Assembly: GCA_937980205.1 (NCBI GenBank)
Contig: CALJKW010000001.1
Coordinates: 1-64,000 of the forward strand
Direction of reading: 5' to 3'
DNA length: 64,000 bases
Source: an uncultured Myxococcales bacterium
GTDB taxonomy: Bacteria > Myxococcota > Myxococcia > Myxococcales > Myxococcaceae
The translations under genes were made by a program, and so were the position numbers. Positions within the stretch are counted from its first letter, which is position 1, and each line of letters opens with the position of its first letter. The notes under the pieces are model-generated. The model was not told where the DNA came from and made no database searches. It saw nothing but the letters and a program-made list of their open reading frames with translations. This document shows, piece by piece, positions 43,651 to 53,500 of the stretch.

Positions 43651-44172
43651 TCACACGTAGCCCAACGCGGTCAGCCGGAGCGTCATCGCCTGCTCGCTGA
43701 CTTGAAAGCGCCGCGCGAGCTCGCTGACGTCCGCGTCGTCGAGCGGGCCCGTAAAGCTCGCGTCGATGACGGTCTCCAGTAGAGATGCAGGCATCAGCAA
43801 CGCAGACGCGAACTGGTTCGCTTCGATCTCCTGCGGGTCGACTCCTTGAGACGACTTGCCGTCGCGCCTGAGAAAGTGACCTCGATCGACGTGCACGTTT
43901 TCACCCTTGGGGAATCTATGCGCGAGGCGGTGGTGACCAATCTCGTGCGCGACCGAGAATCGCTGTCGCACGACTGCATCCAGGGCATTCACGACGATCT
44001 TGTTGCCTGACGGCGTTTTGACCAGTGCCCCCGATACGCCGGCCTCGAGCACGTCCCGATGCACCTGAAGACCGAGCGCCCGCGCGACCGCCTCGACGTC
44101 GACGGGCGGTCGTTGAATGCCGAGGTCCTTGACCATGCTCTCCGCCGCGTTGCGTGCCCTCTGTTTGCTCAT
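43651..44172 (-). CDS. ImmA/IrrE-family metallopeptidase-like protein
   Basis: A 173-residue protein with the zinc motif HEIGHH (about residue 90) and a downstream EANQFASALLMP (about 123-134), the ImmA/IrrE pattern. Such proteins cut or otherwise disarm a partner XRE repressor. I start at the ATG with GGAGG ten bases upstream. The upstream XRE reading frame overlaps it. It precedes drmA, so it probably takes part in DISARM control. Confidence 0.85.
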   Translation of the reverse strand: MSKQRARNAAESMVKDLGIQRPPVDVEAVARALGLQVHRDVLEAGVSGALVKTPSGNKIVVNALDAVVRQRFSVAHEIGHHRLAHRFPKGENVHVDRGHFLRRDGKSSQGVDPQEIEANQFASALLMPASLLETVIDASFTGPLDDADVSELARRFQVSEQAMTLRLTALGYV

Positions 44173-44509
44173 GACCGCTTGCCTCCGAAATTCCGCCACC
44201 GACGATGAATGTCGCCCGTCCGGGGTCGACGCCCAGCTTCTGCGCCAGCTCCGTCACGAGCGGATCTTTGACGTCCGGTACTGTGACGGGCAGCAAGTCC
44301 TGCGCTTGCACCTGAAGGGACTGCGCAAGCTGTAACAACGTGTGCACGAGCACGCGCTGCTGCCCCGCTTCCATGTTGGCGACCCCGGCGCGCGTCATCG
44401 GCGGAGTAAGCCTGCCCCCCAGCTGGCGCTGCGTCAGGTTCCTCGCCAGGCGCAGGTCCCGGATGCGTCGGCCCAGCTCGGCGTAGAGAGGTTCGACGGC
44501 TGCTCGCAC
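43916..44509 (-). CDS. XRE-family HTH regulator with an over-long 3' reading frame
   Basis: The N-terminal 60 residues form a clear HTH (RIRDLRLARNLTQRQLGGRL, followed by MTRAGVANMEAG and LLQLAQSLQV). The start is uncertain; I use GTG 44509. After about residue 110 the frame runs 257 bases into the ImmA-like gene with an Arg/Gly-rich sequence that looks like read-through. A lost stop or frameshift near 44170 would explain this, because HTH-ImmA pairs usually overlap by only a few bases. It lies next to an operator-like repeat at 44555-44573. Confidence 0.6.
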   Translation of the reverse strand: MRAAVEPLYAELGRRIRDLRLARNLTQRQLGGRLTPPMTRAGVANMEAGQQRVLVHTLLQLAQSLQVQAQDLLPVTVPDVKDPLVTELAQKLGVDPGRATFIVGGGISEASGHEQTEGTQRGGEHGQGPRHSTTARRRRGGRAGARSSGASGRARGRRIGGTGQNAVRQQDRRECPGCSRATAILGRARDWSPPPRA

Positions 44510-44554
44510 CGGCGTGCTTATCGCATGACACCTGCAGTCAAGCAATGCTGACGC

Positions 44555-44573
44555 GCGACAGTGGTGCTGTCGC
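44555..44573. promoter_or_regulatory. Inverted repeat between XRE regulator and kinase genes
   Basis: GCGACAG and CTGTCGC are perfect seven-base arms around TGGTG. The site lies between the divergent XRE regulator and kinase genes and may serve as operator for both. Confidence 0.55.
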
Positions 44574-44705
44574 ACTTGGGACAGCGTGGTTTGACAACGA
44601 GCGGCAGTGGATCGGATCCTTGTCCTCGGCGTCCTCATCCGCGTGGTCGGCGGGCCACAACATTCATGGGAGGGCAGGAGTGGGGCGGCCCGACCGGAGA
44701 ATCAA

Positions 44706-45542
44706 ATGAAGAAGATCAATCATCCGCTGTCGTTCGTCAGGTCCCTCACCGGTGGTGGCCTGGGCGAACTGAACGTGTACCGGGATGCCTCGGGAGGACA
44801 CATCGTCGGCAAGTTCCCCAAGGATCACTCCGCCGAGAACCAGCGGCTCATCGACGATGAGCACCGTCGCCTGGAGAGGAGTCAAGGCGAGTACGTCGTT
44901 CAACTTCTCGGGCCTCTGGAGTTGACTGACGGCCGGCGCGGTTTCGCCATGGAGCTCATGGATGGCTCCTTGGGCGACAAGATGAAGTTCGGCGCGCTCG
45001 GCTGTCTCGAGGCGATCGACCTGATGTGGGGCGCGATGTACGGCGTCATGTTGCTGCACGAGTCCGCGAACGGCGCGTTCCACGGTGACCTGAAGCCACC
45101 GAACATTCTCCATCGGGGACGTCGCACGAAGCTCGCGGACTTCGGCCTCGCGCGCGGCGGCCTCGGGCAGACCCGCATGCTGAACACCCAATGGGGCGGC
45201 ACTGACGGGTACCGCCCGCCGGAGGGGTTCGCTTCTTCGCAGGGCGATGTTTACAGCATGGGAGCGACGCTCTGGGCACTCCTCCTCGGGCGGCATCCGA
45301 CGAAGAATGAGGCTTTGCGGATCTCCGTCCCGGGCCAGCCGAAGCTGGAGAGTCTCATCAACGACATGCTCGCAGTGAACCCGTACGAGCGGCCGTCGAT
45401 GCGCGAAGCCGTTGGGAGGTTGGCGCAGGCGCGCATTGATGCGTCTCGAGCACAGTCGAGCAGTTTCTGGAACGGGCTCGCTGGTGTCTTGGGAATCGTG
45501 CTCATGGGCGTCGTGGCCAGTGCTGTGCTGAAGGGCAAGTAG
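44706..45542 (+). CDS. Tail-anchored Ser/Thr protein kinase
   Basis: A 278-residue eukaryotic-like kinase. The Gly loop is GGGLGE (16-21), with Lys36 in VGKFPK, catalytic loop HGDLKPPN (126-133, HGD in place of HRD) and DFG at 145-147. The last 25 residues form one hydrophobic helix (about 254-275) followed by KGK, so it is a C-terminally anchored cytoplasmic kinase. It is divergent from the XRE/ImmA pair inside the DISARM region. Kinases of this kind act in some anti-phage systems, which makes a sensing or abortive role possible. Confidence 0.85.
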   Translation: MKKINHPLSFVRSLTGGGLGELNVYRDASGGHIVGKFPKDHSAENQRLIDDEHRRLERSQGEYVVQLLGPLELTDGRRGFAMELMDGSLGDKMKFGALGCLEAIDLMWGAMYGVMLLHESANGAFHGDLKPPNILHRGRRTKLADFGLARGGLGQTRMLNTQWGGTDGYRPPEGFASSQGDVYSMGATLWALLLGRHPTKNEALRISVPGQPKLESLINDMLAVNPYERPSMREAVGRLAQARIDASRAQSSSFWNGLAGVLGIVLMGVVASAVLKGK

Positions 45543-45684
45543 CGGAAAACGGTGGGCTCCGGCCTTAAACGGCCGGAGCTGCCGTACGCCGTAACGACCC
45601 GCGAGCGTCTCAGTGACGCCGTTGCCAGCGAACGGAGCCCGCGCAATGCTCGGCGTCGTCGTGGCTGCAGCGAGGGGAGGATCA

Positions 45685-46407
45685 ATGCAGCACACCCGTT
45701 GTGTCGCGCTGATGGCTCTGCTGCTGAGCGCCTGCCCTGGCCCGAAGGGCGACACAGGACCCGCGGGGCCGAAAGGAGACCCGGGCGAGCGCGGAGCCCC
45801 CGGCAGCAAGGGGGATCCCGGCGAACCTGGACCGACGGGCGACGCTGGGCCGCCGGGCCCGAAAGGGGAACCCGGCCAGGTCGTCGTGCTCGCCGCCGCC
45901 GATGGCGGGTCGCTCGTCGTCGACGGCGGAGTCGCCATCGTCACCGGCCCTGCGGGGCCGCCCGGGCGCGCAGGCGGAATCCGCGTCTTGCATCCCGACG
46001 CCGGGCTTGCGGGGTACCTCTTCGGGCCGGACTGGTTCTGGGACGCGGCGAACGAGTGCTTCATGGACGCGAACGGTCAACCGCCTCCGGTCACGCAGAC
46101 GGTCTCCTTCGAATCGACCGACTGCACCGGCACCGGGTACTTCGCGCCGATACCTCCGTGGATTGCGAACGGGGCGACGTCGCTGGCGTTCCGTTGCTTC
46201 TACCTACCGAACACGAACCCGCTGCGCTTCGGCCGGCTCGCGCAGCCGGCGGTGAGGGTTCCCTTCGTGAGCCGCTCCACGCGGTCAGTAAACTTCGGCG
46301 GCTGCAACACGCTGTCGCCGTCGAACGAGAACGGCTACGCGTTTCACGACTTGCTGAACGTTGGCGGTTTTCCATCCGCCGGTTGGAGGCTCGAGACGTC
46401 GCCGTGA
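45685..46407 (+). CDS. Collagen-like lipoprotein
   Basis: A 240-residue protein with a lipobox (LLLSAC, ending at residue 17) followed at once by about 15 Gly-X-Y triplets (GPKGDTGPAGPKGDPG and similar), a collagen-like triple-helix segment, then a globular domain of about 150 residues with six Cys. Such proteins can form trimeric surface stalks. GGGGAGG precedes the ATG. It sits in the plus-strand module between the two DISARM halves; its role there is unclear. Confidence 0.85.
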   Translation: MQHTRCVALMALLLSACPGPKGDTGPAGPKGDPGERGAPGSKGDPGEPGPTGDAGPPGPKGEPGQVVVLAAADGGSLVVDGGVAIVTGPAGPPGRAGGIRVLHPDAGLAGYLFGPDWFWDAANECFMDANGQPPPVTQTVSFESTDCTGTGYFAPIPPWIANGATSLAFRCFYLPNTNPLRFGRLAQPAVRVPFVSRSTRSVNFGGCNTLSPSNENGYAFHDLLNVGGFPSAGWRLETSP

Positions 46408-46441
46408 CGGAGCTGAACTTCGGTGCGAACGCGGAGATGAG

Positions 46442-47776
46442 ATGACGGAGCCGAGTATTCGTCGTGTCTTGGGTATCGATGTCGCCAGTCGCTCCTGGAA
46501 GGACGTCGGCGTAGCGGTCGTCGAGTCGACGACGAGTGGGTGGCGGCGTGTCACGGTTGACGAGTTCTCGGAGCCGACCGGGCGCACCGCGCAATCGCTG
46601 GCGGATGCGATCGACGCGCTCGCGCGACGGCTCGAGTGCGACGCCGTGATCCTCGACGGGCCGCAGGGCTGGCGCGATCCCGCGGCGGCGGACAGGCCCG
46701 GCGTCGGAAGAGCCTGTGAGTACTCGACTCGTACACAGGGGAAAGTCGGTGTTTTCGGCTCCTGTTATCCGCGGCCGCAGCTGTCGTGGGTACAGGTGTC
46801 GACCGACACGTTCGCAGCGTTGTTGCGAAAGCAAGGCGTCGCGCTCGCGAACGCCGCGCCGCTGCCGTACGCGCGCCCTCCTGGTGGCTACTGGGTGATG
46901 GAGTGCTTCCCGACGCAGACGTGGCGGAGCCTCGCCATCCGACCCTTGCCAGGCAAATCCAGGACCGCTTCCGCCGGAGTTGAAGTCTGGGCTCGGGCGC
47001 TATGGAGGTGTCTTCAGTTGCCGCCGCCAGTGCCGCCCTTGTCGCACGATCAACTTCAAGCGGTCGTCGCGTGCCTGCCGGCAGCTGCCGCACTTGGTGG
47101 CCCATTGCGGCCACGAGTTCACGGCGAAGCCGCACGCAGCGTAAGCCTGCCGGTGGATCACAGCATTGAAGGGTACATATGGGACGTTGAGCGCGAGTCG
47201 ACGGCGGAGTGGGTCGACCCTGGCGCCGGGGTCGTTACTGAACCTGGCCTGCGCGACGAGGAGGATGCGCCCGACGCGCGGAGTTGCACCTTTCTCCCCG
47301 ATGAGCGGAGCGATCTCTTCGACGACCTCGTTGCGAAGGGCGCGTTGCTGTTCGAGGAACTTGTCGAGGTCGCCAACCACGGAGCCATGGCGGAAGGCAT
47401 CGACTATGCGTACTTCGTCGCAACGCTTTACGGGGAGCCGTCGTTTCGAGACGTCGCGGAGCGCAACTTTCAGAACGCGACGGACGTGAACACCACGCTC
47501 TTGTTGGCTCAACGGATCACCGAGGCTGCAGGCCGAAGATGCGTGAGCCGAAACGGCTGCTCCATTGACGCAGGAATGGACACGTTCATCTGGAACCAGG
47601 ACGCAAACCGTCCAGAGAACGCATGGCGGAATACGTGGATGCCAGTGCCGTACTCGCGCGCTGAGTGGCTCGCCGTCTTTCCGGACGACCAACGCGCAGT
47701 TCGCACCAAGGACGGGCTCCAGCGACAGCGGCCCACGAGATCACGCAGGGCGAAGCGCAAGCAGCCCGTGCAGTGA
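46442..47776 (+). CDS. DUF429 family protein
   Basis: A 444-residue protein whose first 240 residues carry the DUF429 signature: GIDVASRSWKD, VILDGPQGWRD, ECFPTQTWR and DQLQAVVACL. DUF429 proteins have an RNase H-like fold and are predicted nucleases, though none is well characterised to my knowledge. The C-terminal 200 residues are not recognised. It overlaps nothing and follows the collagen-like gene by 34 bases. Confidence 0.75.
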   Translation: MTEPSIRRVLGIDVASRSWKDVGVAVVESTTSGWRRVTVDEFSEPTGRTAQSLADAIDALARRLECDAVILDGPQGWRDPAAADRPGVGRACEYSTRTQGKVGVFGSCYPRPQLSWVQVSTDTFAALLRKQGVALANAAPLPYARPPGGYWVMECFPTQTWRSLAIRPLPGKSRTASAGVEVWARALWRCLQLPPPVPPLSHDQLQAVVACLPAAAALGGPLRPRVHGEAARSVSLPVDHSIEGYIWDVERESTAEWVDPGAGVVTEPGLRDEEDAPDARSCTFLPDERSDLFDDLVAKGALLFEELVEVANHGAMAEGIDYAYFVATLYGEPSFRDVAERNFQNATDVNTTLLLAQRITEAAGRRCVSRNGCSIDAGMDTFIWNQDANRPENAWRNTWMPVPYSRAEWLAVFPDDQRAVRTKDGLQRQRPTRSRRAKRKQPVQ

Positions 47777-47794
47777 CGCCACGGAGATTCGAAC

Positions 47795-49042
47795 ATGAGA
47801 TTCAGCTCTCGCCACTTCATCCTGCTCGTCAGCGCGCTCGCGACAGGAGTCCTCGCGCGGTGTTCGCCGCACGCCCCGATTCCGAAGTGCGTCCCCGGAA
47901 TGAGCTCGACATGCGCGTGCGCAAACGGCTCCTCAGGTGCCCAAGTCTGCAGCTCCGACGGGACGTTCGGCGCCTGCCAGTGCACCGGTTCCGCGGATTC
48001 CGGGGCGCACGTCGTTGAGGATGCGGGCCACGACGGCGGCAGCCGGGAGACCGATGCGGGGGCCGACGGTGGGGACCGCGCCGATGCAGGTCACGACGGC
48101 GGAGCTGGCCTGCCACTAGGTTCGAGCTGCAGCTCGGCGTCCGCCTGTGCAAGCGGTTCATGCGTCGTCGCCGTCGACGGCGGTCGCGTGTGCTGCGATC
48201 AGAGCGCGTGCCAACTCTGTCAGGCGTGCAACGGAAGCGGCGTCGGCTGCGGCGCGCAGCCTGCGGGCGCGGATTATTCCGACGAGTGCGAGCTCGATGC
48301 AGGGGCGTGTCGCGCTGGCGTGTGCAACGGTGCCGGTGCGTGCATGGCGTCGCCCGCCGGCACCCGCTGCTTCGAGTCATGTGCCACCGCGCAATGTTTC
48401 GGGCAGTGCGCCATGGCGACGCTGACGTACTCGGAGTGCGACGGCACGACAATCGGCAGTTGTCCGAGCGCCGCGGTCTCGGCGCAGTGCCCGGGGAACT
48501 TGAGCTGTGCGTCTGCGGGCGGCTGCCGTGCGGCGTGCTCGATCGACGCGGAGTGCAGGCAAGGGAGCTACTGCGACGGTGGGCAGTGTGTCGCGCGGCT
48601 TCCCAATGGGCAGCCATGTTGGAGCCACAACATGTGCACGAGCCGGCTGTGCGCGGGCTGGGGCGGCTTTCCCGTGTGCTCGGAGTGCCTCACGACGGAT
48701 GACTGCCGCATGTCGGCGTCTGCGTGCATTAACGGCCGGTGCATGGGCTGCTCGAGCAACAACGACTGCATCGGCTGGGGGCAGGGAATCTGCACGTTCT
48801 CGCCGTCGGGCAGCTACTGCGCTCAGTGCCTGACCAACAACACCGCGGGCTGTGGCCGAGCGCGCGCGCCCATCTGCACGCAGGGCGCTTGCGGCTGCGG
48901 TCGAAACGAAGGCGTCTGCCCGACAGGTCAGATCTGCACCGGATTCGGTGACAACGATGTCTGTCGTTGGCGCCGCGGAGAGCCGTGCGTGCAGGGCACA
49001 GACTGCGCGTCCGGCTTCTGTGATGCGGGGTGGTGCGGCTGA
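47795..49042 (+). CDS. Cys-rich surface lipoprotein
   Basis: A 415-residue secreted protein with signal MRFSSRHFILLVSALATGVLA and then RCSP; the Cys may be a lipid site. After an Asp/Gly linker (about 68-105) more than 40 Cys follow in short repeats such as CASGSC, CDQSACQLCQAC and CSSNNDC, typical of myxobacterial Cys-rich extracellular proteins. It ends the plus-strand module, converging on the PD-(D/E)XK operon. Confidence 0.8.
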   Translation: MRFSSRHFILLVSALATGVLARCSPHAPIPKCVPGMSSTCACANGSSGAQVCSSDGTFGACQCTGSADSGAHVVEDAGHDGGSRETDAGADGGDRADAGHDGGAGLPLGSSCSSASACASGSCVVAVDGGRVCCDQSACQLCQACNGSGVGCGAQPAGADYSDECELDAGACRAGVCNGAGACMASPAGTRCFESCATAQCFGQCAMATLTYSECDGTTIGSCPSAAVSAQCPGNLSCASAGGCRAACSIDAECRQGSYCDGGQCVARLPNGQPCWSHNMCTSRLCAGWGGFPVCSECLTTDDCRMSASACINGRCMGCSSNNDCIGWGQGICTFSPSGSYCAQCLTNNTAGCGRARAPICTQGACGCGRNEGVCPTGQICTGFGDNDVCRWRRGEPCVQGTDCASGFCDAGWCG

Positions 49043-49051
49043 CGCCGTCGC

Positions 49052-49672
49052 TCATCCGGAGGTTCGACGCACGAGCGGCGCGATCGCTTCCCAATTTGCG
49101 ACCAGCGTCGAGTCGACGATCGAGGTCACCCACCTGCCGACGGCCTCGGGGTCGTCGCTTTCACCGAAGGGATGAGCGCCGAGCAGCACGGTGCCGCGGC
49201 TCCACGCCGCGTATGCGCTGCGGCCATCGGCGAGACGCACGTTCGCGCCAGTTCGTCGAAGCGCTTCGTAGACCGCCGGCCCGCGGACGAACCGCTGGCC
49301 GCAGTGTGCGAGGTACACGTGGACGTCGTTGCCGAGCGGGCTTGGCATGTCGAGAGTGACGCCGATGATAGCGTCGTCGCCCCGAGAGCCGGGACCGCGC
49401 AGCCGTGCCACCGCGTCCCATCGGCGGGAGGCCGTATCCGCGCGCGTCGCGCCGCTGACCCGCAACTTCGTCGCGGCGAGCGAGTCGATGGCACGCGCCA
49501 GCCATTCCGTGAGCAGCGTGCCGCCTTGCTCGGCAGCGAGGCCGCAGAGCCGGTCGAGGTTTGCCCAGTCCGCATCGGAGGCTTCCGGACCGAAGTCGGC
49601 GGCCCACTCCGTGTTGAGGCGCCGCATGTCCTCGCGGTGGCGCAGCCAGAATCGGAGACACTCGACGCCCAC
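49052..49672 (-). CDS. Unknown protein paired with PD-(D/E)XK nuclease
   Basis: A 206-residue protein starting at a GTG three bases after the nuclease stop. It has no recognised motif; it is rich in Trp, Asp and Arg, with DADWANLDRLCGLA and GVTLDMPSPLGNDVHVYLAH segments. It ends the drmD-drmMI-nuclease transcript, so it is probably an inhibitor, partner or effector of the nuclease. Confidence 0.65.
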   Translation of the reverse strand: MGVECLRFWLRHREDMRRLNTEWAADFGPEASDADWANLDRLCGLAAEQGGTLLTEWLARAIDSLAATKLRVSGATRADTASRRWDAVARLRGPGSRGDDAIIGVTLDMPSPLGNDVHVYLAHCGQRFVRGPAVYEALRRTGANVRLADGRSAYAAWSRGTVLLGAHPFGESDDPEAVGRWVTSIVDSTLVANWEAIAPLVRRTSG

Positions 49673-49675
49673 CGT

Positions 49676-50521
49676 TCAACCTCCTCGGCTGAGCGACAGG
49701 TACGCGAAGAGTAGACGCTCCCAGGTGCGCGCCTTGCGGTCCGACCAGCGAAGGTCGAGGACCTTCTGGAGGACGGTCGCGAGGTATAGACGCAGGTACT
49801 CGCCGCCAGGTCCCCTTTGATCGTCGAGACCGGCGCGGAGGTACGCGGCCATCGTGAACATGTCGCCGCATCGCCAGTCGCGACCCCCGGAGTCGGTCGG
49901 TGGCGCGGCGCCCCACGGCGTCAGGTACACCTTGACCACGACCGGGTCGCCGTTCAGGGAGCGAAGGCGATCGGCGATCAGCTCGTCGTAGCGCGCGAGC
50001 TGGCCGACGCTCGCCGCGGTGTCGATCTTCGCTTCGACGACGACCAGGGCTCGAGGCTGCACCGCGGGGAGCTCGAGCCAGAGGTCGGTGCGAGACACCG
50101 AGAGTTCCTCCTCGTCAGCGCGAGCGCCAGCTCCGATGGCCGCCCGTTCGACGAGGACTCCTGCATCGCTGACGCTCTCGGTGGCCGCTGCGAACTGGCG
50201 CCTGTCTTCGTCGTCTGGAAGGAGCGCTTCCACGTAGTCGAGAAAGTTGAGGAGTGCGACGTCTCCGAGACCGTGAGTGGCGCGTGGATCCAGCAGCCAG
50301 GCGAGTGCCTGGGTGTGACTTGTCTCTTTGAGCTCTCGCCCCAGCGGCGAGAGGAGATCGACGTCGATCACGATCGGGTCCTGCGCTCGCACAGGCTCCC
50401 AATCGGCCAGCAGCTTCTCGAACCTGGAGCGGTCCTCAGGGGAGAGGGGTTGGCAGAGCCGATCCCAGGCTACCTCGACGGCGCGAACGGCGTCCGCATC
50501 TGCGGAAGCGTCGAGGGTCAT
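49676..50521 (-). CDS. PD-(D/E)XK superfamily nuclease
   Basis: A 281-residue protein. HTQALAWLLDPRATHGLGD (about 70-88) and RTDLWLELP, followed by VVVEAKIDT, give the Asp and Glu-X-Lys catalytic set, with a following QLARYDE. This pattern matches the PDDEXK_4 type found near restriction and defence genes. Its ATG overlaps the drmMI stop by four bases, so it is made together with DISARM components. It is not one of the standard DISARM genes I know. Confidence 0.82.
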   Translation of the reverse strand: MTLDASADADAVRAVEVAWDRLCQPLSPEDRSRFEKLLADWEPVRAQDPIVIDVDLLSPLGRELKETSHTQALAWLLDPRATHGLGDVALLNFLDYVEALLPDDEDRRQFAAATESVSDAGVLVERAAIGAGARADEEELSVSRTDLWLELPAVQPRALVVVEAKIDTAASVGQLARYDELIADRLRSLNGDPVVVKVYLTPWGAAPPTDSGGRDWRCGDMFTMAAYLRAGLDDQRGPGGEYLRLYLATVLQKVLDLRWSDRKARTWERLLFAYLSLSRGG

Positions 50522-53500
50522 CCGACCTTCGACTTCTTGGCTCGGGGCCTGGACGACCTGCTCGATGCGCCAGCGAGCGCCTCGGCCTTCGCGCGCTCGG
50601 CGTTGAGAGCGAAGAGGCGATCGAGGACTTCGTCTTCGAATGCCTCGAGCACCTGGGGACTCGCGCCGCAGTACGGGGGAACGGCAACGTCGGACCAGCC
50701 GTAGGCGGCGAGCACCTGGCGATCGAGCTCTTCGTGCACAGCGCGCAACTTCACGACGGGTTCGTCGGTGACGGTGGTGTCTTTGAGGCGGTTGTACGTC
50801 GTGGTGAGGCCGACGTTCTCATCCAGCATGTATGCGACGCGGTCCGCGTCAACTCGATCACCGATTGGGTCAAGCCCGTCGAGCGGAGGGAACGCAAACG
50901 TGTCGAAACACTTCTCCGGCGTGTAGCGGAGGTCGGAACGCATCGATGAAGACTCCGAGCGTGCCCAGACCTCGTGCACCCGTGACTGCATCACGCTGAA
51001 GCGCGCCGAGGCTTCGAAAGCGAAGACGAAGAGGGCGTGGGTGAAGATGCGGTCGGCCGGTTGCCAGGCCGGCACCAGGTGCTTCGTGACCCCTGACAGT
51101 GCCAGGCAGCGCCTTAGCGGCGCGATGGCGGTCAGCAACTCTGGCCGCGGCTGGGCGAACTGCCACCAGTACTTCTTCCGGTGCATGCCGTCAGCATTGT
51201 CGCGGGCGCGATCGCGCTCGGGCTTGACCCTCTCTCTCACGATCTTCATGAGGTCTGGCCACCGCTCCGCTTCCGCCAGCGGCATTTGGCCGAAGTTAAT
51301 CGTGTAGCGATGGAACGCTTGGGTCGGACTGGTGTTGATCTCTTCGCCGCCGATCAACGGGAAGATCCTCTCGGCGTTTCGCTTGTCGCGGCGGATCAAC
51401 TCGTCGCGCTCTTCGGGCGTCAGGTAGAACCCATCGCCATAGGGCTTACATCCGGAGAACCAGAGTGGTGCGTTCACCGCAAGTGGAATGGGTTCTGCAC
51501 GCTCGACTCCGCTGCGTAGCCGCGAGTTGATCTGTGCCACGCGAACTCCGTCGAGCCGGGCGTCCACTGTATCGGCGACGTTGCCCTTCGACGCGTGGAC
51601 GACAGACACGCTTACGTTTGCCGTTCCAGGCCACTGAAGAGATCGGACGGCGTCGTAGATACGGCCCCCATTGGTCGCGATGAACTTGAGGCCCGAGGTG
51701 CGCGTGTCGCCCTGTGCGATCGTGTTCGTAGCGATCAGCGCCAGCGTGCCGTGCGCGCCGAGAAGATGAAACGCCCGGCGAAAAAAGTGCGCCGAATAGT
51801 CTGCGTTCCCGTGCGAATCGGCGTGCATCTGCATGAGCCACGGTACGTACGCCACACTCAGCGCCGAAATGCCGTTCTTGCTCATGAACGGCGGGTTCCC
51901 GACGAACGCATCGACCCACGCCGCCTTGTTCACCTGTTCCGCATCGAGCGGGTCGGGTCGCTTCCCGTGGAACACCTCCGGGAACTCGAGCCACCAGTGA
52001 AACGTCGGGAGCGCGGGCCGCAGCTCGAGCAACTCCTCTGGCATCGGCGGCAGCACGCCCTCATCCGCGCGCGCGAGCCATGCGCCGACGAGGTCGAGCC
52101 GGCGATTTCGCTCCGCGAAGCGGGCCTTCTCCGAGTCCGCCGAGAAGAACGCACCCACGCACAGGTCCGCGATGAGCCGCAGCGGCTCGAGCGCCTCGTC
52201 GGCGTCGCGCAAGAGCAGCTCCTTCTCCCGCGCCGGGTCCAGGTCGAGCTGGCGCTTCTTGCCTAGCCCCTCGTGCTCCAGCGCGAGCTGCAGAATCGCC
52301 TGACGCTTCGACAGGGCGAGCTCGAGCGCACGTCGGACCACTGCGCCCGAAAGATCCAGCTGCCCCTTCTTCGGAGCCCAGTGGAACGCCTCGAGCTGCT
52401 CGAGATCCAACCCGACGAGCGAGTCGCCGGCCTTCAGCGCGTGGTCGAGGAACGTGAACGGCTCGTCCTTCGCCAGCGTCACCAGCCACAGCGAGAGCTT
52501 CGCGAGGTTTACCGCGAACGGGTTCTTGTCGACGCCGTAGAGGCAGCGCTGCGCCACCAGCCGGCGTGCCCGCATCACGATGTCTTCGTCCTTCGGCAGC
52601 TCCTTCAGCGCGCCCTCACGCGTCCACGCCGCCACGACCTGGTCAGCGAGGAAGCGGCACGCCTCCACGAGGAATGCGCCAGAGCCCATCGCCGGATCGC
52701 ACACCTTCAGATTGAGCAGTCTCTCCGATGACGGACGCTCGCCCATTGCCTTCAGCAGCGGCTCGAGCGCGCGCTTCACGATCGGCGCGGACAGGCTCCG
52801 CGGCGTGTAGTGCGAGCTGGTTCGGCGCCGCTCCTTGCCCGGCTGCAGCACCAGCCGCCCCGCCTTGACCCGGTCGGTGCCCTTCGTGCGGTACGCCTCC
52901 AGCGCGGCCAGCACCGTGTCGTCGTCCTTCGCCTTCTTGAGCGCGTCGGCCGCCGCCTTGGCCGCCTTCGGCTCGAGGGCGCCCTCGTCTTCGAGCCACT
53001 TCGCGCGCTGCGAGGGCTCGCGCTCCAGCACCTCGTCGGCCGCCACCCAGACACGGCCGCCTTTGAGGCACACCGCGTCCGAGCCCACGCGCTTCACCGA
53101 GTAGCCCATCAGGGCCTCGTAGACCGAGCCGATCTGCTCGACGTCGAGCGCCTGGTATGAAAGCCGCTGCCCTTCCAACACGACGAGCCGATCGAGCACC
53201 CGGTACACCGTCTCGTCGTCGACCTGGGGCACGCGCAGGGTCGCGAGGTCCTCCGGCGCGACCGGCGCTCCACCGGCCCACCAGCCTTCGAGGAACGGGT
53301 ACGCCTCCGGGTCGAACAGCTGCCCGCGACGCGCCGGCATCCGCAAGGGCCCGTGAGACGCACCGAGGAACACCGCGCGGAACAGCGCGAGCAGCCGTGG
53401 CCACGCTCCGAAGCGGCGGTTCATCGAATCGGGGAAGCTGCCCGCGTCTTCCTGCAGTGACTCGTACAGCGCCTTCACCGAGAGGTCGTTCGCGTACGGC

